In this document: piece by piece, positions 25,448-34,609 of the stretch
Numbering within the stretch: position 1 is the stretch's first letter
Layout: each line of letters begins with the position of its first letter
Assembly: GCA_964559175.1 (NCBI GenBank)
Contig: CAZLGT010000005.1
Coordinates: 59,930-123,929, forward strand
Direction of reading: 5' to 3'
Source: Mariniphaga sp964559175
GTDB lineage: Bacteria > Bacteroidota > Bacteroidia > Bacteroidales > Prolixibacteraceae
DNA length: 64,000 nt
Position numbers and translations under genes: made by a program
Notes under the pieces: model-generated
What the model was told of the DNA's origin: nothing
What the model saw: the letters and a program-made list of their open reading frames with translations, nothing else
Database searches by the model: none

Positions 25448-25547
25448 GTCATTCAGTTTATTATATTATTACAATTTATTCGTTTTTTGTAAAGTTTTAT
25501 TAGCTATTCATCGGTCATCGGTCACTGGTCATCAGTCATCTTACTTC
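25448..25547. repeat. Imperfect heptamer-like repeats between arcB and arcC
   Basis: The 100-nt gap between the two arc genes contains a run of TCATCGG/TCACTGG/TCATCAG units (25508-25540), i.e. four to five imperfect 7-bp repeats. This is simple-sequence intergenic DNA with no gene; it shows that the two genes are not translationally coupled. Confidence 0.6.
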
Positions 25548-26522
25548 CTACATCCTTGTTCTGTCCCTTTCATCGTATTCCATGGTAATTTTCGAACCGA
25601 AAGACTTATCTTCCAGTTTTTTGGATTCGGTAATCACACTTTTTTTGCCTCCGTTTTTAATGAACTCGAGACAGGCCCGAATTTTAGGCTCCATGGTTCC
25701 TTCCGCAAATGTATCCATTTCAAGGAATTTTAAGGTATCGGCATAATTCAGGAATTCCAGTTTTTTCTGTGTGGGCAGTCCGTAATCTTTGTAAATAAAG
25801 GGTACATCGGTTAAAATGTAAAGTTCATCGGCGCCAATGTTTTTGGCAAGTAATCCCGAGGCGCGGTCTTTATCGATAACCGCATCCACTGTGCGCACAT
25901 TGCCTTCCTCGTCGTAATACACCGGAATTCCGCCACCGCCGGCAGCAATTACAATGTTTCCGTTATTCACCAGCAATTCAATGGTTTCTTTATTGATAAT
26001 ATTGATTGGGGCAGGCGAGGGGACTACCCTGCGAAAACCGTCTTTCACTTTTGGTGATGATTTAAATATCCAGTTTTTTTCCCGGTTGAGCCTGTCTGCT
26101 TCCTCTTTGTTGTATGTTTTCCCAACCCGCTTTGACGGATTTTGAAAAGCCGGATCGTTTTGATCCACCTCAACCAGGGTAACCATGGTAATCACATTTT
26201 TTCTTATACCGTGTTTGTTCAGCACATTCCGGATGATGCGTTCAATCATGTAACCGATTCCTCCCTGCGAGTCGGCCACGCAAATATCCAGCGGCATGGG
26301 AGCGATGTTGTACATTTTTTCACCGGCATCGTTGCGCATTAAAATATTGCCAACCTGCGGACCATTACCATGTGTAATTACCAGTTCGTATCCATCTTTT
26401 ATGAGGTGAATCAGGTTTTCAACTGTATCGGTTGCATTTTGCTCCTGTTGCTCAATGGTTCCTTCTTCGTTGTCGCGCAGCAGGGCATTTCCGCCCAGAG
26501 CTACTACTGCCAGTTTTTCCAT
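25548..26522 (-). CDS. arcC: Carbamate kinase
   Basis: A 324-aa amino-acid-kinase-fold enzyme that transfers phosphate from carbamoyl phosphate to ADP, giving ATP, CO2 and ammonia. Typical motifs are VVALGGNALL near the start, THGNGPQVGNI (about 50-60), VVPSPAPINI and the NIVIAAGGGGIPV loop, then DKDRASGLLAKNIGADELYILTDV. The ATG at 26522 (MEKLAVVALGG) is chosen; the longer frame adds a 23-residue hydrophobic leader unlike the family. Together with the upstream-located arcB product it would turn citrulline into ATP. No arginine deiminase gene is in the window. Confidence 0.94.
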   Translation of the reverse strand: MEKLAVVALGGNALLRDNEEGTIEQQEQNATDTVENLIHLIKDGYELVITHGNGPQVGNILMRNDAGEKMYNIAPMPLDICVADSQGGIGYMIERIIRNVLNKHGIRKNVITMVTLVEVDQNDPAFQNPSKRVGKTYNKEEADRLNREKNWIFKSSPKVKDGFRRVVPSPAPINIINKETIELLVNNGNIVIAAGGGGIPVYYDEEGNVRTVDAVIDKDRASGLLAKNIGADELYILTDVPFIYKDYGLPTQKKLEFLNYADTLKFLEMDTFAEGTMEPKIRACLEFIKNGGKKSVITESKKLEDKSFGSKITMEYDERDRTRM

Positions 26523-26656
26523 ATTTACTTTATATTTGAAAGGGAACAAACATAAAAAAAACGATGAATAAAAGAAATGAATTTCAATCATCTTTCGATG
26601 TTCTTATGTTGTTATAAATTGACAGAATAACAAACCCCCAACCTCAATTTTTTAGT

Positions 26657-26664
26657 TAAATTTG
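26657..26664 (+). promoter_or_regulatory. Candidate -7 element for ftsK-lolA
   Basis: TAAATTTG matches the Bacteroidota -7 consensus TAnnTTTG, 30 nt before the ftsK ATG. The -33 TTTG is not well conserved at the expected distance, so confidence is moderate. Confidence 0.45.
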
Positions 26665-26693
26665 CGTTTTTATTTTTTATCAAGAAAAACACA

Positions 26694-29096
26694 ATGGCAT
26701 TTAAAGCGAAGAAGCCGGGAAATTCGAAGCAAAAAAAGAAGAAAACACGCGAACTGTTTTTTCAGAACGAGAAGTTCAGGTTTATCCTGGGGATTTTTGT
26801 TTTGCTTGTTTCGGCTTATCTGCTCATTTCTTTCATTTCCTTTTTGTTTCATGGTGCAGCCGACCACAGTAAGCTCGATTTGTCGTGGAAACAACTGGTG
26901 TTCGAGTCGAACATAAAAGTAGCCAACAAAGCCGGAAAAACCGGCGCCTGGTTATCGGAAGTGATTATGAACCGCGGTTTTGGGATGGCCTCGTTCCTGT
27001 TTGTGTATTTGCTGGTAATTTCAGGGTTTAAGATTCTGGGCCGCAATCTGAAAAAGTTCAGGAAAGCATTGGTTTTTAGTTTGGTAATGATTATCTGGAT
27101 TTCGCTTACGCTGGGATTTTTATTTCCCAAAACAAGTGCCGCTTCGTTCATTTACCCTGGAGGCCACTACGGGTTTATTCTCAGCAACTGGCTCAGCTCG
27201 CTTATTGGCAAAACCGGTCTTGTTTTTCTGTTGTTTATTTCACTGCTTACCATTCTTATTATTCGTTTTGAAAAAGCATACAGCTTGCTGAAATCTATTT
27301 TTAAAAGAAAATCAAAAACAGGGAACGAATCAGATGATTTGGTGGTTTCCGGGAAAGAACAGGAAAGTATTACTGACAATTCCATATCGAAAGTAATTGA
27401 AGACGACGACATTGTGAAGGCTGTTTTTGAACCCGACGGAGACGAAGATGAGAATCATCTGAAATTGGAAAAGGTGGAACGTGAGGAAGAATCTTCGGAA
27501 AATGAAACTGAAGAGGAGGATGGGCTTGAGCTGACGGTACACAAGCAGAAGGAAGAAGAAGTGGATGAAAATTTTCAGGGTGAAGGGATGGAGGATTACG
27601 ATCCCACGCTGGAGTTATCGAATTACAAATTCCCGACGATGGAATTGCTTGAAGACCACAGCTCCGATAACGCTGAAGTTAGTAATGAAGAGTTGATTGC
27701 CAACAAGAACAAAATTGTGGAAACCCTGCGCCATTATAAAATTGAAATTACCAAAATCAGGGCTACCATTGGACCAACCATCACCCTTTACGAAATTATT
27801 CCCGCCCCGGGCATTCGGATTGCCAAAATTAAAAATCTGGAAGACGATATTGCCCTGAGCCTTGCTGCGCTGGGAATTCGTATCATAGCTCCTATTCCCG
27901 GCCGCGGTACCATTGGTATTGAGGTTCCCAATCAAAACCCGGAAGTGGTTTCCATGCGATCCATTCTCAGTTCCCGAAAATTCCAGGAAAGCACAGCCGA
28001 TTTGCCGATAGCGTTGGGCAAAACCATATCGAACGAGACCTATCTGTTCGACCTTACCAAAATGCCGCATATTTTGGTTGCAGGGGCTACCGGTCAGGGG
28101 AAATCGGTAGGTATTAATGTTATAATTGCCTCATTGCTTTACAAGAAACATCCTTCGCAGCTGAAATTTGTTTTTATCGATCCCAAGAAGGTAGAGCTAA
28201 ACCTTTATTCGGTGCTTGAAAAACATTACCTGGCCAAGCTTCCAAACGAAGAAGAGCCTGTGATTACCGATATTCAGAAAGTAAAATATACCCTGAATTC
28301 CATTAATGTGGAGATGGATCAACGGTACGATCTGCTGAAAAAGGCTCATGCACGCAATGTGAAGGAGTACAATAAAAAATTCATCAGCCGCAGGTTGAAT
28401 CCGGAAAAGGGACATCGGTTTATGCCCTACATTGTGGTTGTAATTGACGAATTTGCCGACCTGATTATGACCGCCGGCAAGGAAATTGAATTTCCCATTG
28501 CCCGCATTGCACAGTTGGCAAGGGCCGTGGGTATTCACATGATTATTGCAACCCAGCGGCCGTCAACCAATATTATTACCGGTGTAATCAAAGCCAATTT
28601 TCCGGCACGAATTGCCTTTAAAGTGGCTTCCATGATAGACTCCCGCACCATTCTCGATACACCGGGTGCTAACCAGCTGATAGGCAAGGGCGACATGCTG
28701 ATTGCACAGGGCAACAACATGACCCGTGTGCAGTGTGCCTTTATTGATACACCCGAAGTTGAACAAATCTGCAGTTTTATTTCAGAGCAGAGAGGTTTTC
28801 CAACGGCTTTTATGCTGCCCGAGTATGTGGGTGACGAAGAAAGTGGTCCGGGAGAGGTGGATTTGAATAATCGCGACGAAATGTTCGACGATGCTGCCCG
28901 GGTAGTAGTAATGAACCAAATGGGTTCCACTTCTATGATACAGCGAAAATTCTCCATTGGCTATAATCGTGCAGGCAGAATTATGGATCAACTGGAAGCT
29001 GCCGGTATTGTTGGTCCCAGCGAGGGGAGCAAAGCCCGGCAGGTACTTATTCAGGACGAATACAGTTTGGAACAGTTATTGAATGGTTTAAACTAA
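26694..29096 (+). CDS. ftsK: DNA translocase FtsK/SpoIIIE family
   Basis: An 800-aa septal DNA pump that clears chromosome termini during division. N-terminal membrane part: hydrophobic spans near residues 28-50, 95-115, 125-145 and 165-190. Then an acidic linker (about 210-310), the alpha/beta motor domain with Walker A GATGQGKS (464-471) and Walker B VVIDEFAD, and the C-terminal winged-helix gamma domain (about 735-800, SMIQRKFSIGYNRAGRIMDQLE) that reads KOPS-type sequences and activates XerD. A xerD-like gene lies 1.2 kb downstream. The linker is short, as usual in Bacteroidota. lolA follows after 9 nt. Confidence 0.97.
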   Translation: MAFKAKKPGNSKQKKKKTRELFFQNEKFRFILGIFVLLVSAYLLISFISFLFHGAADHSKLDLSWKQLVFESNIKVANKAGKTGAWLSEVIMNRGFGMASFLFVYLLVISGFKILGRNLKKFRKALVFSLVMIIWISLTLGFLFPKTSAASFIYPGGHYGFILSNWLSSLIGKTGLVFLLFISLLTILIIRFEKAYSLLKSIFKRKSKTGNESDDLVVSGKEQESITDNSISKVIEDDDIVKAVFEPDGDEDENHLKLEKVEREEESSENETEEEDGLELTVHKQKEEEVDENFQGEGMEDYDPTLELSNYKFPTMELLEDHSSDNAEVSNEELIANKNKIVETLRHYKIEITKIRATIGPTITLYEIIPAPGIRIAKIKNLEDDIALSLAALGIRIIAPIPGRGTIGIEVPNQNPEVVSMRSILSSRKFQESTADLPIALGKTISNETYLFDLTKMPHILVAGATGQGKSVGINVIIASLLYKKHPSQLKFVFIDPKKVELNLYSVLEKHYLAKLPNEEEPVITDIQKVKYTLNSINVEMDQRYDLLKKAHARNVKEYNKKFISRRLNPEKGHRFMPYIVVVIDEFADLIMTAGKEIEFPIARIAQLARAVGIHMIIATQRPSTNIITGVIKANFPARIAFKVASMIDSRTILDTPGANQLIGKGDMLIAQGNNMTRVQCAFIDTPEVEQICSFISEQRGFPTAFMLPEYVGDEESGPGEVDLNNRDEMFDDAARVVVMNQMGSTSMIQRKFSIGYNRAGRIMDQLEAAGIVGPSEGSKARQVLIQDEYSLEQLLNGLN

Positions 29097-29105
29097 ACAT
29101 ATTTT

Positions 29106-29759
29106 ATGAAGACTCTTTTTTTACTGGGTTTATTTCTGGCTTCGTTCCTGTTTGCCTCAGCGCAACAAGATGCAAAAGCAAAGCAAATACTCGACGAAGT
29201 GAGTGCAAAAACACGCTCGTTTAACACCATTTCTGCCGATTTTGATTTTAGTATGGAAAACGAGGAGATGGATATTTATGAAAAAAATTCAGGCTCTATT
29301 CAGCTAAAGGGGCAGAAATATGTGGTGGACCTTCCCGATGTGGGAGTGAAAGTGTATTCCGACGGTGAAACTATATGGAATTATATGGCCGATGGAAACC
29401 AGGTAACCATTTCGTACCTCGAAGACGGTGACAGCGAACTGTTGGACCCTTCGTCGGTTTTTACCATTTATGAACGGGGGTTTCGATCGAAATACATCGG
29501 AGAGAAAAATCTGGCAGGCAGCGGAGCAAGTCACGAAATTGAGCTTTATCCCGATTCAGACGAGCATGAGGTTACCAAAATTGTGCTTTTTATCGGGAAA
29601 ACGGATAGCATGATAAAATCGGCTCTTCTGTTTGGCACCGATGGCAATACATACGGCATTGAGATAAAGAAAATGAATACTTCTGCAAATCTTCCCAATT
29701 CTCATTTCATTTTTAATCCGTCCGATTTTTCCGACTTGGAGGTCATCGATTTCAGGTAG
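29106..29759 (+). CDS. lolA: LolA-like outer-membrane lipoprotein carrier
   Basis: A 217-aa periplasmic protein with signal peptide (KTLFLLGLFLASFLFASAQ) and the LolA fold: helix AKQILDEVSAKTRSFNTISADF, then repeated strands (FDFSMEN, GSIQLKGQKYVVDLPDVGV, VYSDGETIWNYM) forming the half-open barrel that ferries lipids. It is encoded 9 nt after ftsK, a pairing common in Bacteroidota. Its last 8 nt overlap the convergent aroQ stop region. Confidence 0.88.
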   Translation: MKTLFLLGLFLASFLFASAQQDAKAKQILDEVSAKTRSFNTISADFDFSMENEEMDIYEKNSGSIQLKGQKYVVDLPDVGVKVYSDGETIWNYMADGNQVTISYLEDGDSELLDPSSVFTIYERGFRSKYIGEKNLAGSGASHEIELYPDSDEHEVTKIVLFIGKTDSMIKSALLFGTDGNTYGIEIKKMNTSANLPNSHFIFNPSDFSDLEVIDFR

Positions 29760-30171
29760 TGATAAAACTCAGTACCGCCAACCGGTAAGAATCGAGCCCA
29801 AAGCCCATAATGCAGCCACGGCAAACCGGTCCAATGATGGATTTATGCCTGAAGTCTTCCCGTGTCAGCGTATTGGAGATGTGAACCTCCGCTACAGGAG
29901 TTGTAATTCCTGCAATGGCATCGCGTATGGCAACTGAAGTATGGGTATATGCTCCTGCATTTAGGATTATTCCATCGGCTGAAAACCCATGCTCGTGAAT
30001 TTTATCAATCAACGAACCTTCTATATTCGATTGAAAATAAGTCAGGTTTATATCGGGAAACATTGTTTTCAGTTTCAGAAAATAATCTTCGAAACTTACC
30101 GGACCGTATATGTTTTGTTCCCTTTTGCCAAGTAAATTGAGGTTTGGTCCGTTGATAATCAATAAATTCAT
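29752..30171 (-). CDS. aroQ: 3-dehydroquinate dehydratase, type II
   Basis: A 139-aa shikimate-pathway enzyme that dehydrates 3-dehydroquinate. Signature NGPNLNLLGKREQNIYG (7-23) includes the catalytic tyrosine 22. ILNAGAYTHTSVAIRDAI and EVHISNTLTREDFRHKS carry the substrate-binding asparagine, histidines and arginine. The C-terminus (GCIMGFGLDSYRLAVL) is complete. It is convergent with lolA (8-nt overlap) and divergent from xerD. Confidence 0.96.
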   Translation of the reverse strand: MNLLIINGPNLNLLGKREQNIYGPVSFEDYFLKLKTMFPDINLTYFQSNIEGSLIDKIHEHGFSADGIILNAGAYTHTSVAIRDAIAGITTPVAEVHISNTLTREDFRHKSIIGPVCRGCIMGFGLDSYRLAVLSFITT

Positions 30172-30270
30172 TATATTTCGTTTTTAATTATTTTTATAGT
30201 AACTTTATGGTCATTAAATCGTAGTAAATATCATAATATTTAAAATGGCCAATAATAGTTATCAAAATTA

Positions 30271-30290
30271 TTTAAATCGATGGATTTAAA
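30271..30290. repeat. Inverted repeat in the aroQ-xerD intergenic region
   Basis: TTTAAATC-GATG-GATTTAAA lies 18 nt before the xerD ATG in the divergent aroQ/xerD spacer. It may be an operator or a leader hairpin; AT-rich composition makes chance occurrence plausible. Confidence 0.35.
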
Positions 30291-30308
30291 AAATAAAAAT
30301 CGAAAGTT

Positions 30309-31208
30309 ATGAAATGGGAGGAAAGCAAAAAGGGGTATGAGAACTACCTGAAACTGGAAAAGTCATTGTCGCAAAATTCAATTTCCGCCTACATCAACGA
30401 CATAAATAAGTTGGTGGAGTTTTTGGGAAAGAATTACAAGAAAACCGGTCCCGAAAAGGTTAAATTGCAACACCTTAAAAATTTTGTGGAATGGCTTAAT
30501 GAGCGGGGGGTGAGCCCACGAACCCAGGCCCGCACCATTTCGGGCATAAAATCGTTTTTTAAATACCTGCTTATTGAAGAAAAAATTTCGGGCGATCCTA
30601 CTGCATTGCTTGAGTCGCCCAAAATCGGCCGAAAATTGCCCGACATTTTGAGCATGGAGGAAATTGACCAGCTCATCGATGCTGTTGATCTCGAAAAACC
30701 CGAAGGGCAGCGAAATAAAGCCATGCTGGAAACACTTTACAGTTGCGGTCTCAGGGTTTCAGAACTTGTGAACCTGAAACTTACAAACCTGTTTTTCGAT
30801 CAGGGCTTTGTTAAAATTGAAGGAAAAGCAGGAAAGGAAAGACTGGTGCCGGTTAGTACAAGGGCAGTCGATGAAATTCAGAAATACATTGACGGTTACC
30901 GTCAGAATCTGAAAATTCAGAAAGACAGTGAAAATATTCTTTTCTTGAACCGGAGAGGAAAAAAACTGAGCCGTGTTATGGTATTTACCATCATCAAAAA
31001 CCTGGCTGAGAAAATTAACCTCAACAAAAGAATCAGTCCACATACCTTTCGCCATTCATTCGCCACGCATTTGATAAACGGCGGGGCCGATCTTCGCGCC
31101 GTTCAGGAAATGCTGGGACATGAATCCATTTTAACCACCGAAATTTATACCCATTTAGACCGCGATTACCTGAAAAATACCATACATCAGTTTCATCCAA
31201 GATCTTGA
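30309..31208 (+). CDS. xerD: Tyrosine recombinase XerC/XerD family, probably XerD
   Basis: A 299-aa site-specific recombinase that resolves chromosome dimers at dif. The N-terminal SAM-like DNA-binding domain (1-105) is followed by the catalytic domain with Arg149 (SCGLRVSEL), the beta-hairpin lysine region (EGKAGKER, 171-178), His245 and Arg248 (HTFRH), His271 (LGHES) and nucleophile Tyr280 (EIYTHL). All are present. Length and absence of neighbouring integron or phage genes indicate the housekeeping enzyme. A rho-independent terminator follows. Confidence 0.94.
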   Translation: MKWEESKKGYENYLKLEKSLSQNSISAYINDINKLVEFLGKNYKKTGPEKVKLQHLKNFVEWLNERGVSPRTQARTISGIKSFFKYLLIEEKISGDPTALLESPKIGRKLPDILSMEEIDQLIDAVDLEKPEGQRNKAMLETLYSCGLRVSELVNLKLTNLFFDQGFVKIEGKAGKERLVPVSTRAVDEIQKYIDGYRQNLKIQKDSENILFLNRRGKKLSRVMVFTIIKNLAEKINLNKRISPHTFRHSFATHLINGGADLRAVQEMLGHESILTTEIYTHLDRDYLKNTIHQFHPRS

Positions 31209-31230
31209 TTTCAGTCAATTGGATCATATT

Positions 31231-31259
31231 AAAAGAGGTTGCCATGGCAGCCTCTTTTT
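31231..31259 (+). terminator. Rho-independent terminator after xerD
   Basis: AAAAGAGGTTGCC and GGCAGCCTCTTTTT can pair (one mismatch) around a tight ATGG-region loop, ending in a T-run, 23 nt after the xerD stop. Confidence 0.85.
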
Positions 31260-31371
31260 GCTTTTCAGCGCTTGCATAACAAATTTCCGCAAAATTGTTA
31301 AGATAATGTTTAATCGGGCTTTAAAACCGGCTAAATGGACACATCTATCCTGTCAAAGCGGAAAAAAATTC

Positions 31372-31379
31372 TATTTTTG
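31372..31379 (+). promoter_or_regulatory. Candidate -7 element for pckA
   Basis: TATTTTTG fits TAnnTTTG and lies 54 nt before the pckA start. The -33 position reads CCTG, a poor TTTG match, so an activator may be needed; that is inference. Confidence 0.45.
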
Positions 31380-31432
31380 TAATCCGAATAGCAAAAAAAT
31401 ATCAGTTTTATAAAGTTAATTATTAGGTAGTT

Positions 31433-33040
31433 ATGAAAAATTTAGATTTGACAAAGTACGGAATTCAAAACGTACAGGAAATTGTACACAACCCATCTTA
31501 CGAACAGCTTTTTGAAGAAGAAATGAACCCCGGTCTGGAAGGCTTCGAAAGAGGGCAACTAACAGAACTGGATGCTGTTAACGTTATGACCGGTGAATTT
31601 ACCGGACGTTCTCCCAAAGACAAATTCATTGTTAAAGACAACACAACCAAAGACACCATATGGTGGACCTCTCCAGAATCGCCAAACGATAACAAACCCA
31701 CAACTCCGAAAGTATGGACCGATTTGAAAGCGCTTGTTACTAACCAGTTGTCAGGAAAACGTTTGTTCGTTATGGATACTTTCCTGGGGGCAAACGAAAA
31801 TTCAAGGTTGAAAGTTCGTTTTATTATGGAAGTAGCATGGCAGGCACATTTTGTTAAAAATATGTTTCTGAGGCCAACCGAGGAAGAACTGGAAAATTAT
31901 GGCGAACCGGATTTTGTAGTGATGAACGGTTCGAAAACCACCAATAAAAAGTGGAAAGAACACGGACTTAACTCGGAAGTATTTACCGTATTTAACCTGA
32001 CTGAAAAAATGCAGGTAATCGGCGGAAGCTGGTATGGCGGCGAAATGAAAAAAGGAATGTTTGCCATGATGAATTATTACCTGCCGCTGAATGGTATGGC
32101 ATCGATGCACTGCTCGGCCAACGTAGGAGAAAAAGATGATGTAGCTATTTTCTTCGGTCTTTCAGGAACCGGAAAAACCACCCTGTCAACCGACCCGAAA
32201 CGCAAACTGATTGGTGACGATGAGCACGGATGGGACGATGATGGCATTTTCAACTTCGAAGGTGGGTGTTACGCAAAAACAATTAACCTCGACCCGGAAG
32301 CTGAACCGGATATTTACAACGCCATTAAACGCGATGCATTGCTGGAAAATGTGACCGTTGATGCAGACGGTAAAATCGATTTCACCGATGGTTCTGTTAC
32401 CCAGAACACCCGCGTTTCGTACCCGATTTACCACATTGAAAATATTGTTAAACCAGTTTCCAAAGCCGGTCACGCAAACAAAGTGATTTTCCTTACAGCA
32501 GACGCTTTTGGAGTAATGCCTCCGGTATCGAAACTGACTCCGGAACAAACCAAATATCACTTCCTTTCAGGGTTTACAGCAAAACTGGCCGGCACCGAGC
32601 GTGGTGTTACAGCCCCGCAGCCTACTTTCTCTGCCTGTTTTGGTGCAGCTTTCCTTTCGCTTCACCCCACAAAATACGGTGAAGAACTGGTGAAGAAAAT
32701 GGAAGAACACAATGCCGAAGCTTATTTGGTGAATACCGGATGGAACGGAAGCGGAAAACGTATTTCAATTAAAGATACCCGTGCAATTATCGATGCCATC
32801 CTCGATGGCTCAATTGAAAAAGCTGAAACAAAAGTAATTCCAATTTTCAACCTGGAAGTTCCTACAGCTTTGCACGATGTTGATCCGAACATTCTTGATC
32901 CGCGCGATACCTACACCGACCCGAAAGAGTGGGAAGAAAAAGCTAAAGACCTGGGTAGCCGTTTTATCAAGAATTTCGTGAAATACACCGATAACGAAGA
33001 AGGTAAAGCATTGGTTGCTGCCGGTCCGCAATTAGACTAA
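31433..33040 (+). CDS. pckA: Phosphoenolpyruvate carboxykinase (ATP)
   Basis: A 535-aa enzyme interconverting oxaloacetate and PEP with ATP/ADP. In anaerobic Bacteroidota it often runs in the carboxylating, ATP-forming direction on the way to succinate. Motifs: TGEFTGRSPKDKFIV near residue 53, the P-loop GLSGTGKTT (242-250), GDDEHGWDDDGIFNFEGGCYAK (metal and oxaloacetate site), and the NTGWNGSGKRISI stretch near the C-terminus. Length is normal. It is monocistronic between two terminators with a long leader of about 50 nt. Confidence 0.97.
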   Translation: MKNLDLTKYGIQNVQEIVHNPSYEQLFEEEMNPGLEGFERGQLTELDAVNVMTGEFTGRSPKDKFIVKDNTTKDTIWWTSPESPNDNKPTTPKVWTDLKALVTNQLSGKRLFVMDTFLGANENSRLKVRFIMEVAWQAHFVKNMFLRPTEEELENYGEPDFVVMNGSKTTNKKWKEHGLNSEVFTVFNLTEKMQVIGGSWYGGEMKKGMFAMMNYYLPLNGMASMHCSANVGEKDDVAIFFGLSGTGKTTLSTDPKRKLIGDDEHGWDDDGIFNFEGGCYAKTINLDPEAEPDIYNAIKRDALLENVTVDADGKIDFTDGSVTQNTRVSYPIYHIENIVKPVSKAGHANKVIFLTADAFGVMPPVSKLTPEQTKYHFLSGFTAKLAGTERGVTAPQPTFSACFGAAFLSLHPTKYGEELVKKMEEHNAEAYLVNTGWNGSGKRISIKDTRAIIDAILDGSIEKAETKVIPIFNLEVPTALHDVDPNILDPRDTYTDPKEWEEKAKDLGSRFIKNFVKYTDNEEGKALVAAGPQLD

Positions 33041-33060
33041 TTTTTAGCGATTAATATTTG

Positions 33061-33092
33061 AAAGGCCCTGTCTGAAAAGACGGGGCTTTTTA
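33061..33092 (+). terminator. Rho-independent terminator after pckA
   Basis: AGGCCCTGTCT and AGACGGGGCTT pair (with a G-U) around GAAA and run into TTTTT, 20 nt after the pckA stop. Confidence 0.85.
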
Positions 33093-33135
33093 TTTCACCC
33101 CAATGCCTGTAATCCCAATTTCTTTTGCGATTTTG

Positions 33136-34512
33136 CTACCTGTGAATTTTTCCGCGATTATAGGAAAAAAAGATGCCGGCAATGCTGATGGCTGCAAAAG
33201 TCAGAAAACTCCATTTCATTACTTTCAGAAAAAGAGGAACAGAAACCAGCTCAATGGCTTCTCCGCCAAGCATTCCGGCAAAATAAAATGTGGCAATGGT
33301 CATACTGGTAATTTGTCCGAGCACCCGCATGGTAGCCGCCGATCCGGAGGCGAGTCCCAGTTGGGTTTTGGATACCGAACTCATAATGGTATTCATGTTA
33401 GGAGACGAAAAAAATGCAAATCCCAGTCCAACCCAAAGCAGCAGCAAAACAATGATGTGCACTGGGGTTGAAGATGTTAGGAATGCAAAGGCTGTTAGCC
33501 CGATGGTACACATTGTCATTCCCAGTGTAGCCAGATAACGCGGTTGAAAGCGGTCGGAAAGCCTTCCGGCAATGGGAGAGAAGATGGCCATCATGGCTGG
33601 TTGGGCAACTAAAATAATTCCGGCATCGCGGGGAGAAAATTCTTTGATTTTCTGCAGATAGAGGCTTAACAAAAATACGATGGCAAATGTGGCGCTGTAG
33701 TTGATAAGCGCTGCCAGATTGGAAAATGCAAACAACCGGTTTCGGGTGAAAAGCCGGGTTTCTATCACCGGCATGGACGATTTGCTTTCCAGTTTCCAGA
33801 AAATAAAGAGAGCAAGTAAACCTCCTCCCATCATGAACCACCCCGAAGCTTCCGGAATCAACGAAGAACCGTAAACAAGAGCTACCAGGCCAATCATATA
33901 AAACAGCGTTCCCTTCAAATTCAATTTTTTTCCGGCTGACAGCAGGTTTTGGTCTTTTCCGAGAAACAAAAATGCAATAGCTGTTGAAATCAAACCCAAT
34001 GCACCCGAAACAAAGAAAATAGAGCGCCAGCCGAGGTATTGGGTTAAAAGTCCGCCGGCAAAAGGCCCGAAAGCCAGCCCTAAATAAACTGCCGATACCG
34101 ACATGCCCAACACCCGTCCGCGGAATTGGGGCAAAAAGGCTGACACCAGGATGGCCGGACCTGTTGTGCTTGTAAATGCTGCACCTATGCCCTGAATATA
34201 TCTGAAAAAGATAAGCCAGTTTCCGGAACCCGAAAAACCACATATCAGCGATGAGATAGTGAAAACCACAACGCCGGTTTTAAAAATGCGTCTGATGCCG
34301 GTTAAATCGCCCCAGCGGCCTACCGGTAGCAGAAACATGGCAGTAGCCAGTAAGAATGAAGTTATGATCCAGCTTAATTTTACCGCATCGAGACCAAAAC
34401 TTCTTTCAATACTTGGTAAGGCAATATTTACCGACGAAATGAGAAAAGTCCCCATGAAGGAAGTGATGGCAACTATGGCAAGAATTGAAATCTGTTTTTT
34501 TGTCCAGTGCAT
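33136..34512 (-). CDS. MFS multidrug-type exporter, DHA2 (EmrB/QacA) family
   Basis: A 458-aa integral membrane protein with about 14 hydrophobic spans. Motif A-like WGDLTGIRRIF follows the second span and the DHA2-type motif C appears as FGPFAGGLLTQYLGWRSIFFV (about 150-170). The start VKLSWIITSFLLATAMFLLPVG is typical of the family. Proton-driven export of drugs or metabolites is the family role; the substrate cannot be told. It stands alone, convergent with pckA. Confidence 0.9.
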   Translation of the reverse strand: MHWTKKQISILAIVAITSFMGTFLISSVNIALPSIERSFGLDAVKLSWIITSFLLATAMFLLPVGRWGDLTGIRRIFKTGVVVFTISSLICGFSGSGNWLIFFRYIQGIGAAFTSTTGPAILVSAFLPQFRGRVLGMSVSAVYLGLAFGPFAGGLLTQYLGWRSIFFVSGALGLISTAIAFLFLGKDQNLLSAGKKLNLKGTLFYMIGLVALVYGSSLIPEASGWFMMGGGLLALFIFWKLESKSSMPVIETRLFTRNRLFAFSNLAALINYSATFAIVFLLSLYLQKIKEFSPRDAGIILVAQPAMMAIFSPIAGRLSDRFQPRYLATLGMTMCTIGLTAFAFLTSSTPVHIIVLLLLWVGLGFAFFSSPNMNTIMSSVSKTQLGLASGSAATMRVLGQITSMTIATFYFAGMLGGEAIELVSVPLFLKVMKWSFLTFAAISIAGIFFSYNRGKIHR

Positions 34513-34550
34513 AATCCATATTTCAGCAGGTGTAGAAAGCGGACAAAATT

Positions 34551-34586
34551 AAAAAAAAGAACCGCCCTGCAAGCAGAACGGTTCTT
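34551..34586 (-). terminator. Rho-independent terminator after the T9SS repeat protein
   Basis: On the minus strand AAGAACCG and CGGTTCTT flank a 14-nt GC-rich loop and are followed by a run of eight T (34551-34558), 24 nt past the stop codon. Confidence 0.85.
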
Positions 34587-34609
34587 CATTAATTTCATTC
34601 AAACCCGGT

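Noticed and set aside
25508..25540. Possible CRISPR or minisatellite (TCATCGG units)
   Set aside because: Only four to five imperfect 7-bp units without spacers; simple intergenic repeat.
29752..29759. Functional coupling from the lolA-aroQ overlap
   Set aside because: The overlap is convergent and only 8 nt; common in compact genomes and not evidence of shared regulation.
33398..34243. 281-codon minus-strand frame inside the MFS transporter
   Set aside because: It lies in another frame of the transporter on the same strand and reads as cysteine/histidine/arginine-rich nonsense.
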